DNA of 64,000 nt from contig NZ_JADOUF010000001.1 in assembly GCF_015751905.1 (NCBI RefSeq), positions 6,324,001-6,388,000 of the forward strand, written 5' to 3'. This DNA comes from Longispora fulva (lineage in GTDB: Bacteria > Actinomycetota > Actinomycetes > Mycobacteriales > Micromonosporaceae). The notes under the pieces were generated by a model, which was not told the DNA's origin, did not search any database, and was given only the letters and a program-made list of their open reading frames with translations. The position numbers and the translations under genes were made by a program. Shown here piece after piece: positions 34,677 to 42,808 of the stretch (its first letter is position 1; each line of letters starts with the position of its first letter).

Positions 34677-35426
34677 GTGCGTCGCCTGCAAGCTCTCGCC
34701 ACCGCTGGCCTCCTCGGGGCGGCGTGCGCCGTGCTCGGAGCCGGCACTGCGTTCGCGGACTCGCCCACTGTCACGTTCTCCGGCGGGTGCGGCCTGCTGG
34801 GCGTCGGAGCACACTCCCGCCCCAGCGTCCCCGAACTCACGGTCACCGAGATGACCTCGGTCCGTTTCATCAACGCGCTGCGGATCAGAGCCGACCTGGT
34901 CCTGCCGGGTGGCGCCCGCTACACCCTCAATCCGGGTACGTACCTGGAGCTCCAGATCGCCAGCGGCCCCGCAGAGGCGCTGATGGAGCCGGCGTGCGGT
35001 CTCGGGCTGCTCCCGTCGTACGAGAAGGTCACCATCCAGGTGGAGCCGACCCCGTCGCCCGAGGGCGGCCCGGAGGCCCCCGCCCAGACTTCGGCCCCCG
35101 CCGCACCTGCGCCCCCCGCGCCCCACAGCGGCCCGAGCCGACCGAACCCGCGTCCCCCGGCCCCCGAGCCGGTCCCGTCGGCCGCCGTCGAGGCTCCCGG
35201 CGCCGCCGTCTCGCCGACGCTGGTCGAGCCGACCCCGAGCACGGCGACCTCCTCGGCCTCCGGGCCGATCGAGCAGCCGGCGATCGAGCCCGTCGCGGCC
35301 GGTCAGGTGCCGGGACGGGCGTCGAGCCTGCTGGCCATGGTGGCCACCGTGTGCGTGATCGGAGTCTCAGCCGCGGCTGTCCGCGCGATCGGCGCGCAGC
35401 GCACGGTACGGACGACTGTCACGTAA
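34677..35426 (+). CDS. Secreted or wall-exposed hypothetical protein with C-terminal anchor
   Basis: 249 aa from GTG 34677 (AGGGGG 4 bp upstream). A signal peptide covers about 1-28 (ALATAGLLGAACAVLGAGTAFA), a small domain with two Cys (CGLL, ACGLGLL) covers about 29-125, a Pro/Ala/Ser-rich stretch about 125-215, and a C-terminal hydrophobic helix about 220-240 followed by basic residues. The layout (signal, small domain, Pro-rich stalk, C-terminal anchor) suggests cell-surface display. No known family recognised; no clear sortase LPxTG motif. Confidence 0.8.
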   Translation: MRRLQALATAGLLGAACAVLGAGTAFADSPTVTFSGGCGLLGVGAHSRPSVPELTVTEMTSVRFINALRIRADLVLPGGARYTLNPGTYLELQIASGPAEALMEPACGLGLLPSYEKVTIQVEPTPSPEGGPEAPAQTSAPAAPAPPAPHSGPSRPNPRPPAPEPVPSAAVEAPGAAVSPTLVEPTPSTATSSASGPIEQPAIEPVAAGQVPGRASSLLAMVATVCVIGVSAAAVRAIGAQRTVRTTVT

Positions 35427-35442
35427 CAGGTAGGAAAAGGCC

Positions 35443-35525
35443 CCGCGGGGCGCTCGAAACCCACCTCGTAGGTGTGGTCGTTCCTCCCCAGGTCCCACCC
35501 CGGAAGTGGATTGGGCGCCCCGCGG
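35443..35525 (+). ncRNA. Structured element upstream of rpsF
   Basis: CCGCGGGGCGC (35443-35453) pairs over 11 bp with GCGCCCCGCGG (35515-35525). The 61-nt inside can form CACCT-CGT-AGGTG and CCAC/GTGG hairpins, giving a multibranched shape. No known riboswitch class recognised. GCCCCGCGGGGC at the start is also self-complementary, so a terminator for the upstream gene is an alternative. Confidence 0.4.
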
Positions 35526-35598
35526 CTGTATCGTTACCGAGTTCACCTGTCAATACCGGGCACCTGCCCGTGTGCTCGCAACGTGAACCACGCAAAGA

Positions 35599-35639
35599 CC
35601 CCTGTCGCAGAGAGTCTGCGACCGCCTAGTCCATAGGGG
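35599..35639 (+). promoter_or_regulatory. rpsF leader stem occluding the Shine-Dalgarno (S6:S18-type candidate)
   Basis: CCCCT (35599-35603) can pair with AGGGG (35635-35639), which is the rpsF ribosome-binding site. Inside is TCGCAG-AGAGT-CTGCGA, followed by single-stranded CCGCCTAGT. This resembles the S6:S18 autoregulatory leader found before rpsF in several phyla; assignment is by position and shape only. Confidence 0.5.
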
Positions 35640-35650
35640 GTGAGTACGTC

Positions 35651-35941
35651 TTGCGTCACTACGAGATCATGGTAATTCTTGACTCGGAGCTCGAGGAGCG
35701 CACCGTTGCTCCGTCGCTCGACACCTACCTGAACGTGATCCGCACTTCTGGCGGATCCGTTGAGAAGGTCGACGTCTGGGGCCGCCGTCGCCTCGCGTAC
35801 GAGATGAACAAGAAGACCGAAGGCATCTACGCCGTCATCGACGTGCAGGCCGAGCCCGCCGCTGTCGTTGAGCTGGACCGTCAGCTCAGCCTCAACGAGG
35901 CCATCCTCCGTACCAAGGTGATCCGGCCGGAGACCCGCTAG
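35651..35941 (+). CDS. rpsF: 30S ribosomal protein S6
   Basis: 96 aa, full length. Starts with TTG ([19 protein letters not shown]), with AGGGGG 10 bp upstream. The S6 signature [51 protein letters not shown] is complete. S6 pairs with S18 in the small subunit. First gene of rpsF-ssb-rpsR-rplI. Confidence 0.97.
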   Translation: MRHYEIMVILDSELEERTVAPSLDTYLNVIRTSGGSVEKVDVWGRRRLAYEMNKKTEGIYAVIDVQAEPAAVVELDRQLSLNEAILRTKVIRPETR

Positions 35942-36030
35942 GTAGTTCTGTCGCGCGGTCGGTCGACCGCGTGGCGCCCGGTCCTGTCGTACCCAGGTGC
36001 GACTCTGGTCTCCACACACAAGGAGTAGCC

Positions 36031-36564
36031 GTGGCAGGAGAGACCATCATCACGGTCGTCGGCAACATGGTCGACGACCCGGAGCTTCGATTCACCCCGT
36101 CGGGCGCAGCGGTCGCGAAATTCCGCATCGCCTCGACACCCCGGGTGATGGATCGTGAGACGAACCAGTGGAAGGACGGCGAAGCGCTGTTCCTCTCCTG
36201 CGTGATCTGGCGTCAGGCGGCCGAAAACGTCGCCGAGACGCTGACCCGTGGCACACGGGTGATCGTGCAGGGTCGTCTCAAGCAGCGCTCGTACGAGACC
36301 CGTGAGGGCGAAAAGCGCACGGTGTACGAGCTGGACGTCGAGGAAGTCGGACCCTCGCTGAAGTACGCGACAGCGAAGATTCAGAAGATGTCCCGCGGCT
36401 CAGGCGGTGGTGGTGGCGGCTTCGGCGCCTCCGGTGGCAACTCGGGCGGCGGTGGCGGTTTCGCCAACGACGACCCGTGGGCCTCCGCGGCTCCGGCCGG
36501 CGGCTCCAGCAGTGGCGGTCAGGGATCGGGCTCATCTTCGTTCAGCGACGAGCCCCCGTTCTAA
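36031..36564 (+). CDS. ssb: Single-stranded DNA-binding protein
   Basis: 177 aa from GTG 36031, with AAGGAG 5 bp upstream. OB fold at about 1-110 ([72 protein letters not shown]), Gly/Ser-rich linker and the acidic tip FSDEPPF that binds partner proteins such as helicases and RecO. It coats single-stranded DNA in replication and repair. Confidence 0.97.
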   Translation: MAGETIITVVGNMVDDPELRFTPSGAAVAKFRIASTPRVMDRETNQWKDGEALFLSCVIWRQAAENVAETLTRGTRVIVQGRLKQRSYETREGEKRTVYELDVEEVGPSLKYATAKIQKMSRGSGGGGGGFGASGGNSGGGGGFANDDPWASAAPAGGSSSGGQGSGSSSFSDEPPF

Positions 36565-36641
36565 GCCAGCACCGGCTCCGACGTCCGACGTCGGTCCCAG
36601 TGCGGCAGCGACGAGCCGAGTTCTAAAAGGAGTTATGGACC

Positions 36642-36881
36642 ATGGCTAAGCCTCCGTCCACCCGCAAGCCGAAGAAGAAGGTGAACCCTCTCGACAAGGA
36701 GGGCATCACCTACATCGATTACAAGGACACGGCGCTCCTGCGCAAGTTCATCTCCGACCGGGGCAAGATCCGTGCCCGCCGGGTCACCGGGGTGAGCAGC
36801 CAGCAGCAGCGGCAGGTCGCCCGCGCTATCAAGAACGCGCGGGAGATGGCCCTGCTGCCGTACACCGCGCAGTCCCGCTAA
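36642..36881 (+). CDS. rpsR: 30S ribosomal protein S18
   Basis: 79 aa. Typical S18: [65 protein letters not shown]. It lacks the CxxxC zinc motif (a zinc-independent form). AAGGAG lies 9-14 bp before the ATG. Confidence 0.97.
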   Translation: MAKPPSTRKPKKKVNPLDKEGITYIDYKDTALLRKFISDRGKIRARRVTGVSSQQQRQVARAIKNAREMALLPYTAQSR

Positions 36882-36892
36882 GGAGGGCCGAC

Positions 36893-37342
36893 ATGAAGAT
36901 CATCCTGACTCAGGAAGTTTCGAACCTCGGTGCTCCCGGCGACGTCCTCGAGGTGAAGGACGGCTACGGCCGTAACTACCTTCTCCCCCAGGGCCTCGCC
37001 ATCGGCTGGACCAAGGGTGCCGAGAAGCAGGTCGTCACGATCAAGCGGGCCCGCGCGGCTCGCGAGGTCCGCGACCTCGGGCACGCCAACGAGATCAAGG
37101 CCGCCCTCGAGTCGCGCACGTACGGCCTCGCGGCCCGTGCCGGCAACGGTGGCCGGCTGTTCGGCTCGATCACGGCCGCCGAGATCGTCGACGCGGTCAA
37201 GGCCGCCGGCGGTCCGATCCTGGACCGTCGTCGCGTCGAGCTGAAGAACGCCATCAAGGCGCTCGGTGACCACCAGGTGCAGGTCAAGCTGCACCCGGAG
37301 GTCACGGCCAAGTTCACCGTCAAGGTGGCTGTCGCCAAGTAG
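36893..37342 (+). CDS. rplI: 50S ribosomal protein L9
   Basis: 149 aa. L9 N-terminal motif GAPGDVLEVKDGYGRNYLLPQGLA and C-terminal domain (RRRVELKNAIKALGDHQVQVKLHPEVTAKFTVKV). It follows rpsR after 11 bp with AAGGAGG as ribosome site. Confidence 0.97.
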   Translation: MKIILTQEVSNLGAPGDVLEVKDGYGRNYLLPQGLAIGWTKGAEKQVVTIKRARAAREVRDLGHANEIKAALESRTYGLAARAGNGGRLFGSITAAEIVDAVKAAGGPILDRRRVELKNAIKALGDHQVQVKLHPEVTAKFTVKVAVAK

Positions 37343-37352
37343 TTCCACGCGA

Positions 37353-37387
37353 AGCGGCGGCTCATCCCTCAGGGGTGGGCCGCCGCT
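37353..37387 (+). terminator. Terminator of the rpsF-rplI operon
   Basis: AGCGGCGGC/GCCGCCGCT stem of 9 bp around a 17-nt loop, 11 bp after the rplI stop. The region 37388-37572 holds short GTGCCGGGCTC-like repeats and nothing else recognisable. Confidence 0.65.
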
Positions 37388-37572
37388 CCGCGTTGTGCGC
37401 CCGGGAGTGGCCACGCTGGGCTGGGCCGCGAGAACAGGGTCGGGGACCGCCGTAACCGGATGGTGTTCGTGGTGTTGAGCTGGCGTTTCGGGACCCAGGT
37501 GGTGCCGGTCCCGAGCCGGGGCAGGATGCCGCGCCGGGGCTCAGGTCGTGCCGGGCTCTGATCGTGCCGGGC

Positions 37573-37920
37573 TCAGGTGGTGCCGACGCCCGTGAACAGG
37601 ATCGTGGTGAGGCCCGCGCTGATCACCGAGGCCGCGAAGCCCACCGTCATCGCCTGCCAGCCCCGGGTCATCATCCGCAGCGGGACCGCGAGGACCAGCC
37701 CCAGGCCGACGGCTGTGAGGACCACGGCCGGCTTGAGGTGAATGCCGGCGCCGGTCGACGTCCGGGAGAAGAACAGGAACCACAGCACGAAGAGGAAGGC
37801 CGGCACCAGATACCATCCGGCCGTGGCCATCATGGCTGGTAGCACCCTGCGTTCGGCGGAGGCGGGGTCCCGGTGTCGAGGGCCGTCCCAGGTTCCGATG
37901 CCTTTGTCCACGTCCGGCAT
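37573..37920 (-). CDS. Small membrane protein of unknown function
   Basis: 115 aa from ATG 37920 (GAGGAAT just upstream). Three hydrophobic helices at about 33-52, 62-80 and 88-110, preceded by a polar N-terminus. No family recognised. It lies between rplI and the DnaA-box region, pointing away from dnaB. Confidence 0.7.
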   Translation of the reverse strand: MPDVDKGIGTWDGPRHRDPASAERRVLPAMMATAGWYLVPAFLFVLWFLFFSRTSTGAGIHLKPAVVLTAVGLGLVLAVPLRMMTRGWQAMTVGFAASVISAGLTTILFTGVGTT

Positions 37921-38274
37921 TATTCCTCATTCCGTGACCTGTATCCATCCGCCGTTCGGGCGGTTCTGCGCCGAGTTCCGACACGCCGTAGATCGCGACA
38001 CGCCGGACTATCTTTCGTCCACAGGCTGTGGGGATTGTTTTCCCAGTTCAGAGGCCTGTGGACAAGTTATCCACAGAAGTTGTGCACAGGCTGTCCACAG
38101 GTTATGCACCGCCAGAGGCCACTTATCCACAGGTTATCCACAGAGTTATCCACAGGCAGATTTGGCTGTGGGGCTGCGGGTTCCTAGTGTCAGACGAATG
38201 CTCCCGGCGCGTCGGCGCCCATCGGGGGGCGCAGCGGCGAACACTCGTGCATAGCCGCAGGTGAGGGGGACGGT
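37921..38274. other. Gene-free 354-bp region with a DnaA-box cluster upstream of dnaB
   Basis: Four perfect TTATCCACA boxes (38067, 38123, 38134, 38146, each 9 bp, plus strand), one perfect TTGTCCACA on the minus strand (38057-38065) and three boxes within one or two bases of consensus (38015, 38080, 38091; a weaker one at 38102). All lie within 140 bp, with 11- and 12-bp spacing among the last three. The DnaA boxes are E. coli-type. Its role may be dnaB control or a DnaA-titration site; oriC itself is expected near dnaA, outside the window. Confidence 0.85.
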
Positions 38275-39669
38275 GTGGCCATATCGGACAACGTGAAGCC
38301 CATCGACGCACCACCGATGAACACCTACGACGGCGCCGGCTACGACCGCACCCCGCCGCAGGACGTGGCCGCCGAGCAGTGCGTCCTGGGCGGCATGCTG
38401 CTGAGCAAGGACGCCATCGCCGACGTCGTCGAGATCCTCCGCCTGCCCGACTTCTACAAGCCGGTCCACGCGACCATCTTCGACACGATCCTCGACCTGT
38501 ACGGCCGGGGCGAGCCCGCCGACCCGATCACGGTGGCCGCCGCGCTCACCGACGCCGGCGAGATCGGCAGGGTCGGCGGCGTGCCGTACCTGCACACGCT
38601 CGTCAACATGGTCCCGACGGCCGCCAACGCCTCCTACTACGCGCGGATCGTCGCCGAGCGCGCCATCCTCCGCCGCCTGGTCGAGGCCGGCACCCGCGTG
38701 GTCCAACTCGGGTACGGCGCCGGGGCCGGTGCCGGCCGGGACGTCGACGACGTGGTGGACCTCGCCCAGCAGGCGATCTACGACGTGACGGAGAAGCGGG
38801 TCAGCGAGGACTACTCGGTCCTCAGCGATCTGCTCCAGCCGACGTTGGACGAGATCGAGGCGATCGGGGCCGCCGGTGGGGCGATGACGGGGGTGCCGAC
38901 GGGTTTCACGGATCTCGACCGGCTCCTCGGCGGGCTGCACCCGGGCCAACTGGTCATTGTGGCCGGTAGGCCCGGTTTGGGTAAATCGACCATTGCAATG
39001 GATTTCGCCCGATCTGCGTCATTGAAGCACGGGCTGGCCAGTGCGTTGTTCAGCCTGGAAATGAGCAAGATCGAGATCGTGATGCGTCTGTTGTCGGCCG
39101 AGGCGCGGGTGCCGTTGCACGTGCTGCGGTCCGGGCAGCTGTCCGACGACGACTGGACGAAGCTGGCCCGCCGGATGGGCGAGATCAGCGAGGCCCCGCT
39201 GTTCGTGGACGACACGCCCAACATGACGCTGATGGAGATCCGGGCCAAGGCCCGCCGGTTGAAGCAGCGCAACGACCTCAAGCTGGTCTGCGTCGACTAC
39301 CTGCAGCTGATGAGCTCGCCGAAGAAGACCGAGAGCCGCCAGCAGGAGGTCGCGGAGATCTCCCGTGGGCTGAAGCTGCTGGCCAAGGAGATCCAGTGCC
39401 CGGTGATCGCGGCCTGTCAGCTGAACCGTGGTCCCGAGCAGCGGACGGACAAGCGACCGCAGCTGTCCGACCTGCGTGAGTCCGGCTCGATCGAGCAGGA
39501 CGCCGACGTCGTGATCCTGTTGCACCGTGACGACTACTACGACAAGGAGTCGCCGCGCGCGGGCGAGGCGGACTTCATCGTGGCGAAGCACCGTAACGGG
39601 CCGACGGACACGATCACCGTGGCGGCGCAGCTGCACCTGTCGCAGTTCGTGGACATGGCGATCGTCTAG
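38275..39669 (+). CDS. dnaB: Replicative DNA helicase DnaB
   Basis: 464 aa from GTG 38275 (AGGGGGACG upstream). N-terminal DnaB domain (about 25-130; PPQDVAAEQCVLGGMLLS) and C-terminal RecA-like helicase (about 190-460) with GRPGLGKSTIAMDFAR Walker A, LVCVDYLQLM Walker B and the HRDDYYDKES C-terminal motif. No intein, unlike some mycobacterial dnaB genes. It unwinds DNA at the fork. Two hundred bp upstream begins the DnaA-box cluster. Confidence 0.97.
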   Translation: MAISDNVKPIDAPPMNTYDGAGYDRTPPQDVAAEQCVLGGMLLSKDAIADVVEILRLPDFYKPVHATIFDTILDLYGRGEPADPITVAAALTDAGEIGRVGGVPYLHTLVNMVPTAANASYYARIVAERAILRRLVEAGTRVVQLGYGAGAGAGRDVDDVVDLAQQAIYDVTEKRVSEDYSVLSDLLQPTLDEIEAIGAAGGAMTGVPTGFTDLDRLLGGLHPGQLVIVAGRPGLGKSTIAMDFARSASLKHGLASALFSLEMSKIEIVMRLLSAEARVPLHVLRSGQLSDDDWTKLARRMGEISEAPLFVDDTPNMTLMEIRAKARRLKQRNDLKLVCVDYLQLMSSPKKTESRQQEVAEISRGLKLLAKEIQCPVIAACQLNRGPEQRTDKRPQLSDLRESGSIEQDADVVILLHRDDYYDKESPRAGEADFIVAKHRNGPTDTITVAAQLHLSQFVDMAIV

Positions 39670-39800
39670 CCGAACCCGCGCCGTCTACGTCGCCGAGCCC
39701 GTGCCCGAGGTGCTGCGCCGCTCCCCGGCGTCGATCTCAGGATCCCTTTTCCGGTACCGGGACCTCGCCGTCGCCCCGCACGGCCCCGGCGGCACGCGAG

Positions 39801-39826
39801 CGAGGGGGCTCCTGGGAGCCCCCTCG
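39801..39826. terminator. Bidirectional terminator between dnaB and the zinc-ribbon gene
   Basis: CGAGGGGGCTC and its perfect complement around a CTGG loop (11-bp stem), between convergent genes. Confidence 0.8.
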
Positions 39827-39843
39827 ACGACTCTCGGTAACCG

Positions 39844-40266
39844 TTAGTCGAACAGGTCGTGCAGGAAACCCTTGCGGCGGTAGTGCCCGTGCCGGTAGCC
39901 GTGGTGGCCGTGCCGGTACCCGTGGCTCACGTGGCCGTGGCCGTGGCTGACGTGCCCGTGGCCGTAGGCGGGCTGTCCGTAGACCGGGGGCGGGGGCGGG
40001 GGCGGGGGCGGCGGGTAGCCGTAGCCGGGCTGCGGCTGGTGCGGCTGGGCCGGGTACGCGGCCGGTGGCGGCGGGGGCGGCGGCGGGGCGTGCGAGCCCT
40101 GGGGCTGGGAGCTGCGGCTGCTGGACGCGCCCTCGCCCTGGATGATTTTCTCCAGCTCACCACGGTCGAGGAACACGCCGCGGCACTCGGTGCACTGGTC
40201 GATGACGATGCCACTGCGCTCGTACTGACGCATCTCGGCGTGGCACTTCGGACAGGTGATCTGCAT
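39844..40266 (-). CDS. TFIIB-type zinc-ribbon protein with His-rich tail
   Basis: 140 aa from ATG 40266. N-terminal zf-TFIIB ribbon: CPKCHAEM ... CTECRGVFLDRGELEKII (two CxxC). The middle is Pro-rich and the C-terminal 45 residues carry many His (YGHGHVSHGHGHVSHGYRHGHHGYRHGH), ending in FLHDLFD. The zinc ribbon may bind nucleic acid or protein; the His tail could chelate Zn, Ni or Cu. No function assigned. It is divergent from the 13-residue-repeat genes. Confidence 0.85.
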   Translation of the reverse strand: MQITCPKCHAEMRQYERSGIVIDQCTECRGVFLDRGELEKIIQGEGASSSRSSQPQGSHAPPPPPPPPAAYPAQPHQPQPGYGYPPPPPPPPPPVYGQPAYGHGHVSHGHGHVSHGYRHGHHGYRHGHYRRKGFLHDLFD

Positions 40267-40366
40267 CAGGCAACGGTACCTGTTGGGGGTGGCACGAACC
40301 CGGGAGCTAAAACTTGTTCCGCTTTCGTATCGTGGTGACACACAGCCACCCCGCAAGGAGCGAAAA

Positions 40367-40906
40367 ATGAGCGAGTTCGACTTCGACCACGACGGCTCGG
40401 CCGACAACGGCATCACCGCCGACTACAGCGACGGTCACACCGAGACGGTCGTGGACACCGACCACGACGGATTCGCCAACTACGCGGGCACCGACCTGGA
40501 CGGCGACGGCAACGACGAGGTCGGCTACACCCACCAGTACGGCGCCGGCCACGACCTCGACACCGCGACGATCGACCGCGACGACGACGGCGACGCCGAC
40601 CAGCAGCTGGGTGACCGCAACCACGACGGCCGCTTCGACACCAACTCGCTGGACCGCAACGACGACCAGCGCGTCGACGCCGTCTACGCCGACGACAACT
40701 ACGACGGCGTCGTGGACCACAGCACCCTGGACACCAACTACGACGGCAACGCCGACTTCGACGCGAAGGACTACGACCAGGACGGTCAGGCCAACGTAAC
40801 GACGACGGACACGAACTTCGATGGCACCTACGACACGGTGCACTACGGTGACGTGGAGACCAACCCGCTCGCCGGTCACTCGCCGAACCCCTTCGCCAAC
40901 AACTAG
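40367..40906 (+). CDS. Acidic 13-residue-repeat protein, Ca-binding-like (copy 1)
   Basis: 179 aa from ATG 40367 (AAGGAG 7 bp upstream). Built from 13-residue repeats of the form xNxDGxxDxxxxD (RNHDGRFDTNSLD, RNDDQRVDAVYAD, DNYDGVVDHSTLD, TNYDGNADFDAKD...). DxDxDG-like loops resemble TSP3/dockerin-type calcium-binding sites. No signal peptide or transmembrane helix, so it looks cytosolic or exported by an unknown route. It ends TNFDGTYDTVHYGD, shared with the next gene. Very acidic. Confidence 0.85.
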   Translation: MSEFDFDHDGSADNGITADYSDGHTETVVDTDHDGFANYAGTDLDGDGNDEVGYTHQYGAGHDLDTATIDRDDDGDADQQLGDRNHDGRFDTNSLDRNDDQRVDAVYADDNYDGVVDHSTLDTNYDGNADFDAKDYDQDGQANVTTTDTNFDGTYDTVHYGDVETNPLAGHSPNPFANN

Positions 40907-40921
40907 TTAGGACTACTCACC

Positions 40922-41446
40922 ATGAGCGACGGCTACGACACCACTGTTGACGCTGACGGCGACGGCACCTGGGATGCACACACCATCGAGTCGGACGGCT
41001 CTGGTGGGTACAACATCCTGGTCGACCAGAACCACGATGGGCACACCGACTTCGTGGGTCACGACCACGACGGCGACGGGCTGATCGAGTCGGCGGAGTA
41101 CGACAACAACTTCGACGGTTCGTTCGAGACGCACACCGGGGACACCAACCACAACGGTTGGCAGGACCACGAGGTGGCCGACCGCAACCACGACGGGAAC
41201 ACCGACCTCGCGGGCGTCGACACCAATGAGGACGGCACGTTCGACCACGTGGTGGCCGATAACAACTACAACGGCCGGGTCGACACCGTCTACGACGACA
41301 ACAACCTGGACGAGAAGTACGACTCGGTGAAGACGGACTCCGACGAGGACGGTCAGTGGAACACCACCACCGACTCGAACTACGACGGCAACTTCGACAC
41401 CGTGCACTACGGGGACGCGAACCAGAACCCGTACAACGCCGTCTAA
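40922..41446 (+). CDS. Acidic 13-residue-repeat protein, Ca-binding-like (copy 2)
   Basis: 174 aa, 15 bp after copy 1 and clearly a tandem paralogue: QNHDGHTDFVGHD, NNFDGSFETHTGD, RNHDGNTDLAGVD, TNEDGTFDHVVAD and the same end, SNYDGNFDTVHYGD. More Asn than copy 1. No export signal. Its stop codon touches the stop of the following convergent gene. The pair are probably one operon and may bind calcium; biological role unknown. Confidence 0.85.
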   Translation: MSDGYDTTVDADGDGTWDAHTIESDGSGGYNILVDQNHDGHTDFVGHDHDGDGLIESAEYDNNFDGSFETHTGDTNHNGWQDHEVADRNHDGNTDLAGVDTNEDGTFDHVVADNNYNGRVDTVYDDNNLDEKYDSVKTDSDEDGQWNTTTDSNYDGNFDTVHYGDANQNPYNAV

Positions 41447-42763
41447 CTAGACGGGGTCGGGCTCCCTCACAGGACCGAGGGAGCCCAGGAACGGGATCCA
41501 CAGCGCGTACGCGGCCGGGTAGAGCAAGTAGCCGAACCGGGTCGCGGGCATCAGCATCATGGCGGTCAGCAGTCCGGTGGCGCACACCGCGGCTGCGGCC
41601 GCCGCCGTGCGTGGTGGCCGGCGGAGCAGCCACCAGCCGAGCGCGAGGGCCGCGAGCCCGAGCAGGCCGAGGGCGATGTACCGGCCACCGGGCACGTTCT
41701 CAGTGATCAGGTGTCCCGGCAGCGGGCTCGCCGCCGGGCTCTTGACCAGGCCGTGGCCCAGGGGGAACTTCAGCACGTTCTCGACGAAGGCCGCCGGGTT
41801 GACGAGCAGCGCCGGGAGCGCGGTCACGACCGGGATGGCGAGCATCGGGACGGCGAGCCGCACGAGGCCACGGCCGGCGTCCGAGCCGCCCATGTCGGTG
41901 TCCGCGCCGCCCGTCGGAGTGCTCCGGCCGGTGCCCGGCGCATCGGACCGCAGGGTGAGCAGCCGGGCGATCAGGACGACGGCCGCGACCGGCCAGGCGA
42001 AGAGTTTGAGGGACGCCGCGATGCCGAGGGTGACGCCGGTGGCGGTGTCCCGGCCCCGGGCGAGGTAGGCGAGCCCGAGCAGCGTCAACGCGAGCACCGG
42101 CAGGTCGTCGCCGCCGGTCGCGAGAGTCAACGCGGCGACGGGCAGCACGGTGAGCGCCTGCAGCGCACGCACCCGCCCGATCACCGCTCCCGTGCGCGGC
42201 ACCGCAGCGGGCGGGTCGGTCCGGAGCGCCAGATACAGGCACAGCCCTGTGACCAGAGCGAAGAACACCCGCGCATCGGTGTACCAGTGCGTGCCCAGCA
42301 CCGCTCGCGGCAGCCCGAACACCGCCATCGCCGGCTGGTACGGCGTGTAGCCCAGCAGGGGCTCGGGGAGGGCCGCGATGTCCGCCCGGCTCAGGAACGG
42401 GCTGCCGGTCTCCAGCATCCGGATGCCGGAGGTCTCGACGACCAGCACCTCCTCCTGGGCCCGGTCGACGTGCCCGCCGGCCCGCTGGGCGGCCTCGTAC
42501 AGCAGCGGGAGCAGGCACACCGCGCCCCAGGTGCCGAGGACGACGGCTCCCCGCCCGCCCCGGCTCCGGGTGATCAACTGGACGAGGGCCGCGAGCGCGG
42601 CGACGGCGTACCCGATGGCGGCGATCGCCCCCCACGGTCTGTGCGCCGGCAGGTTCGAGCTGGCGGTGAGCCAGGCGAAACCCGCCGACAGCACGTAGAG
42701 CCCGAGGTCGACGGCGACGCCGCCACCTGCCCGGTTCGCCCGTCTCATCCAGTGCGCAGCCAC
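41447..42763 (-). CDS. Polytopic membrane protein, GT87/DUF2029-like
   Basis: 438 aa, about 10 hydrophobic segments. GLYVLSAGFAWLTASSNLP starts the first helix; PLLGYTPYQPAMAVFGLPRAVLG and IAASLKLFAWPVAAVVLIARLL resemble the family core also seen in the GT87 gene at 30422. A polar, Gly/Ser/Asp-rich cytoplasmic loop is found at about 272-298. It may be a lipid-linked sugar transferase; substrate unknown. Divergent from moaC. Confidence 0.75.
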   Translation of the reverse strand: MAAHWMRRANRAGGGVAVDLGLYVLSAGFAWLTASSNLPAHRPWGAIAAIGYAVAALAALVQLITRSRGGRGAVVLGTWGAVCLLPLLYEAAQRAGGHVDRAQEEVLVVETSGIRMLETGSPFLSRADIAALPEPLLGYTPYQPAMAVFGLPRAVLGTHWYTDARVFFALVTGLCLYLALRTDPPAAVPRTGAVIGRVRALQALTVLPVAALTLATGGDDLPVLALTLLGLAYLARGRDTATGVTLGIAASLKLFAWPVAAVVLIARLLTLRSDAPGTGRSTPTGGADTDMGGSDAGRGLVRLAVPMLAIPVVTALPALLVNPAAFVENVLKFPLGHGLVKSPAASPLPGHLITENVPGGRYIALGLLGLAALALGWWLLRRPPRTAAAAAAVCATGLLTAMMLMPATRFGYLLYPAAYALWIPFLGSLGPVREPDPV

Positions 42764-42808
42764 GGGCCCAACCTATCCGCTCGATCACGAACGGGCAGAA
42801 TGGGCGGC

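Noticed and set aside
38123-38154. CRISPR-like short repeats
   Set aside because: Units of 9 bp with 2-3 bp between; no spacer structure, no cas genes.
37921-38274. oriC itself
   Set aside because: The boxes fit an origin, but neither dnaA nor dnaN flanks it and no clear AT-rich unwinding element is seen; origin lies elsewhere by synteny. Reported as a DnaA-box cluster.
38275-39669. Intein in dnaB
   Set aside because: The protein is 464 aa and continuous across Walker A and other usual insertion sites.
40307-40879. Val/Gly-rich minus-strand open frame over the first Ca-repeat gene
   Set aside because: It is the reverse-strand translation of GAC/AAC-rich repeats; no start signal, no family.
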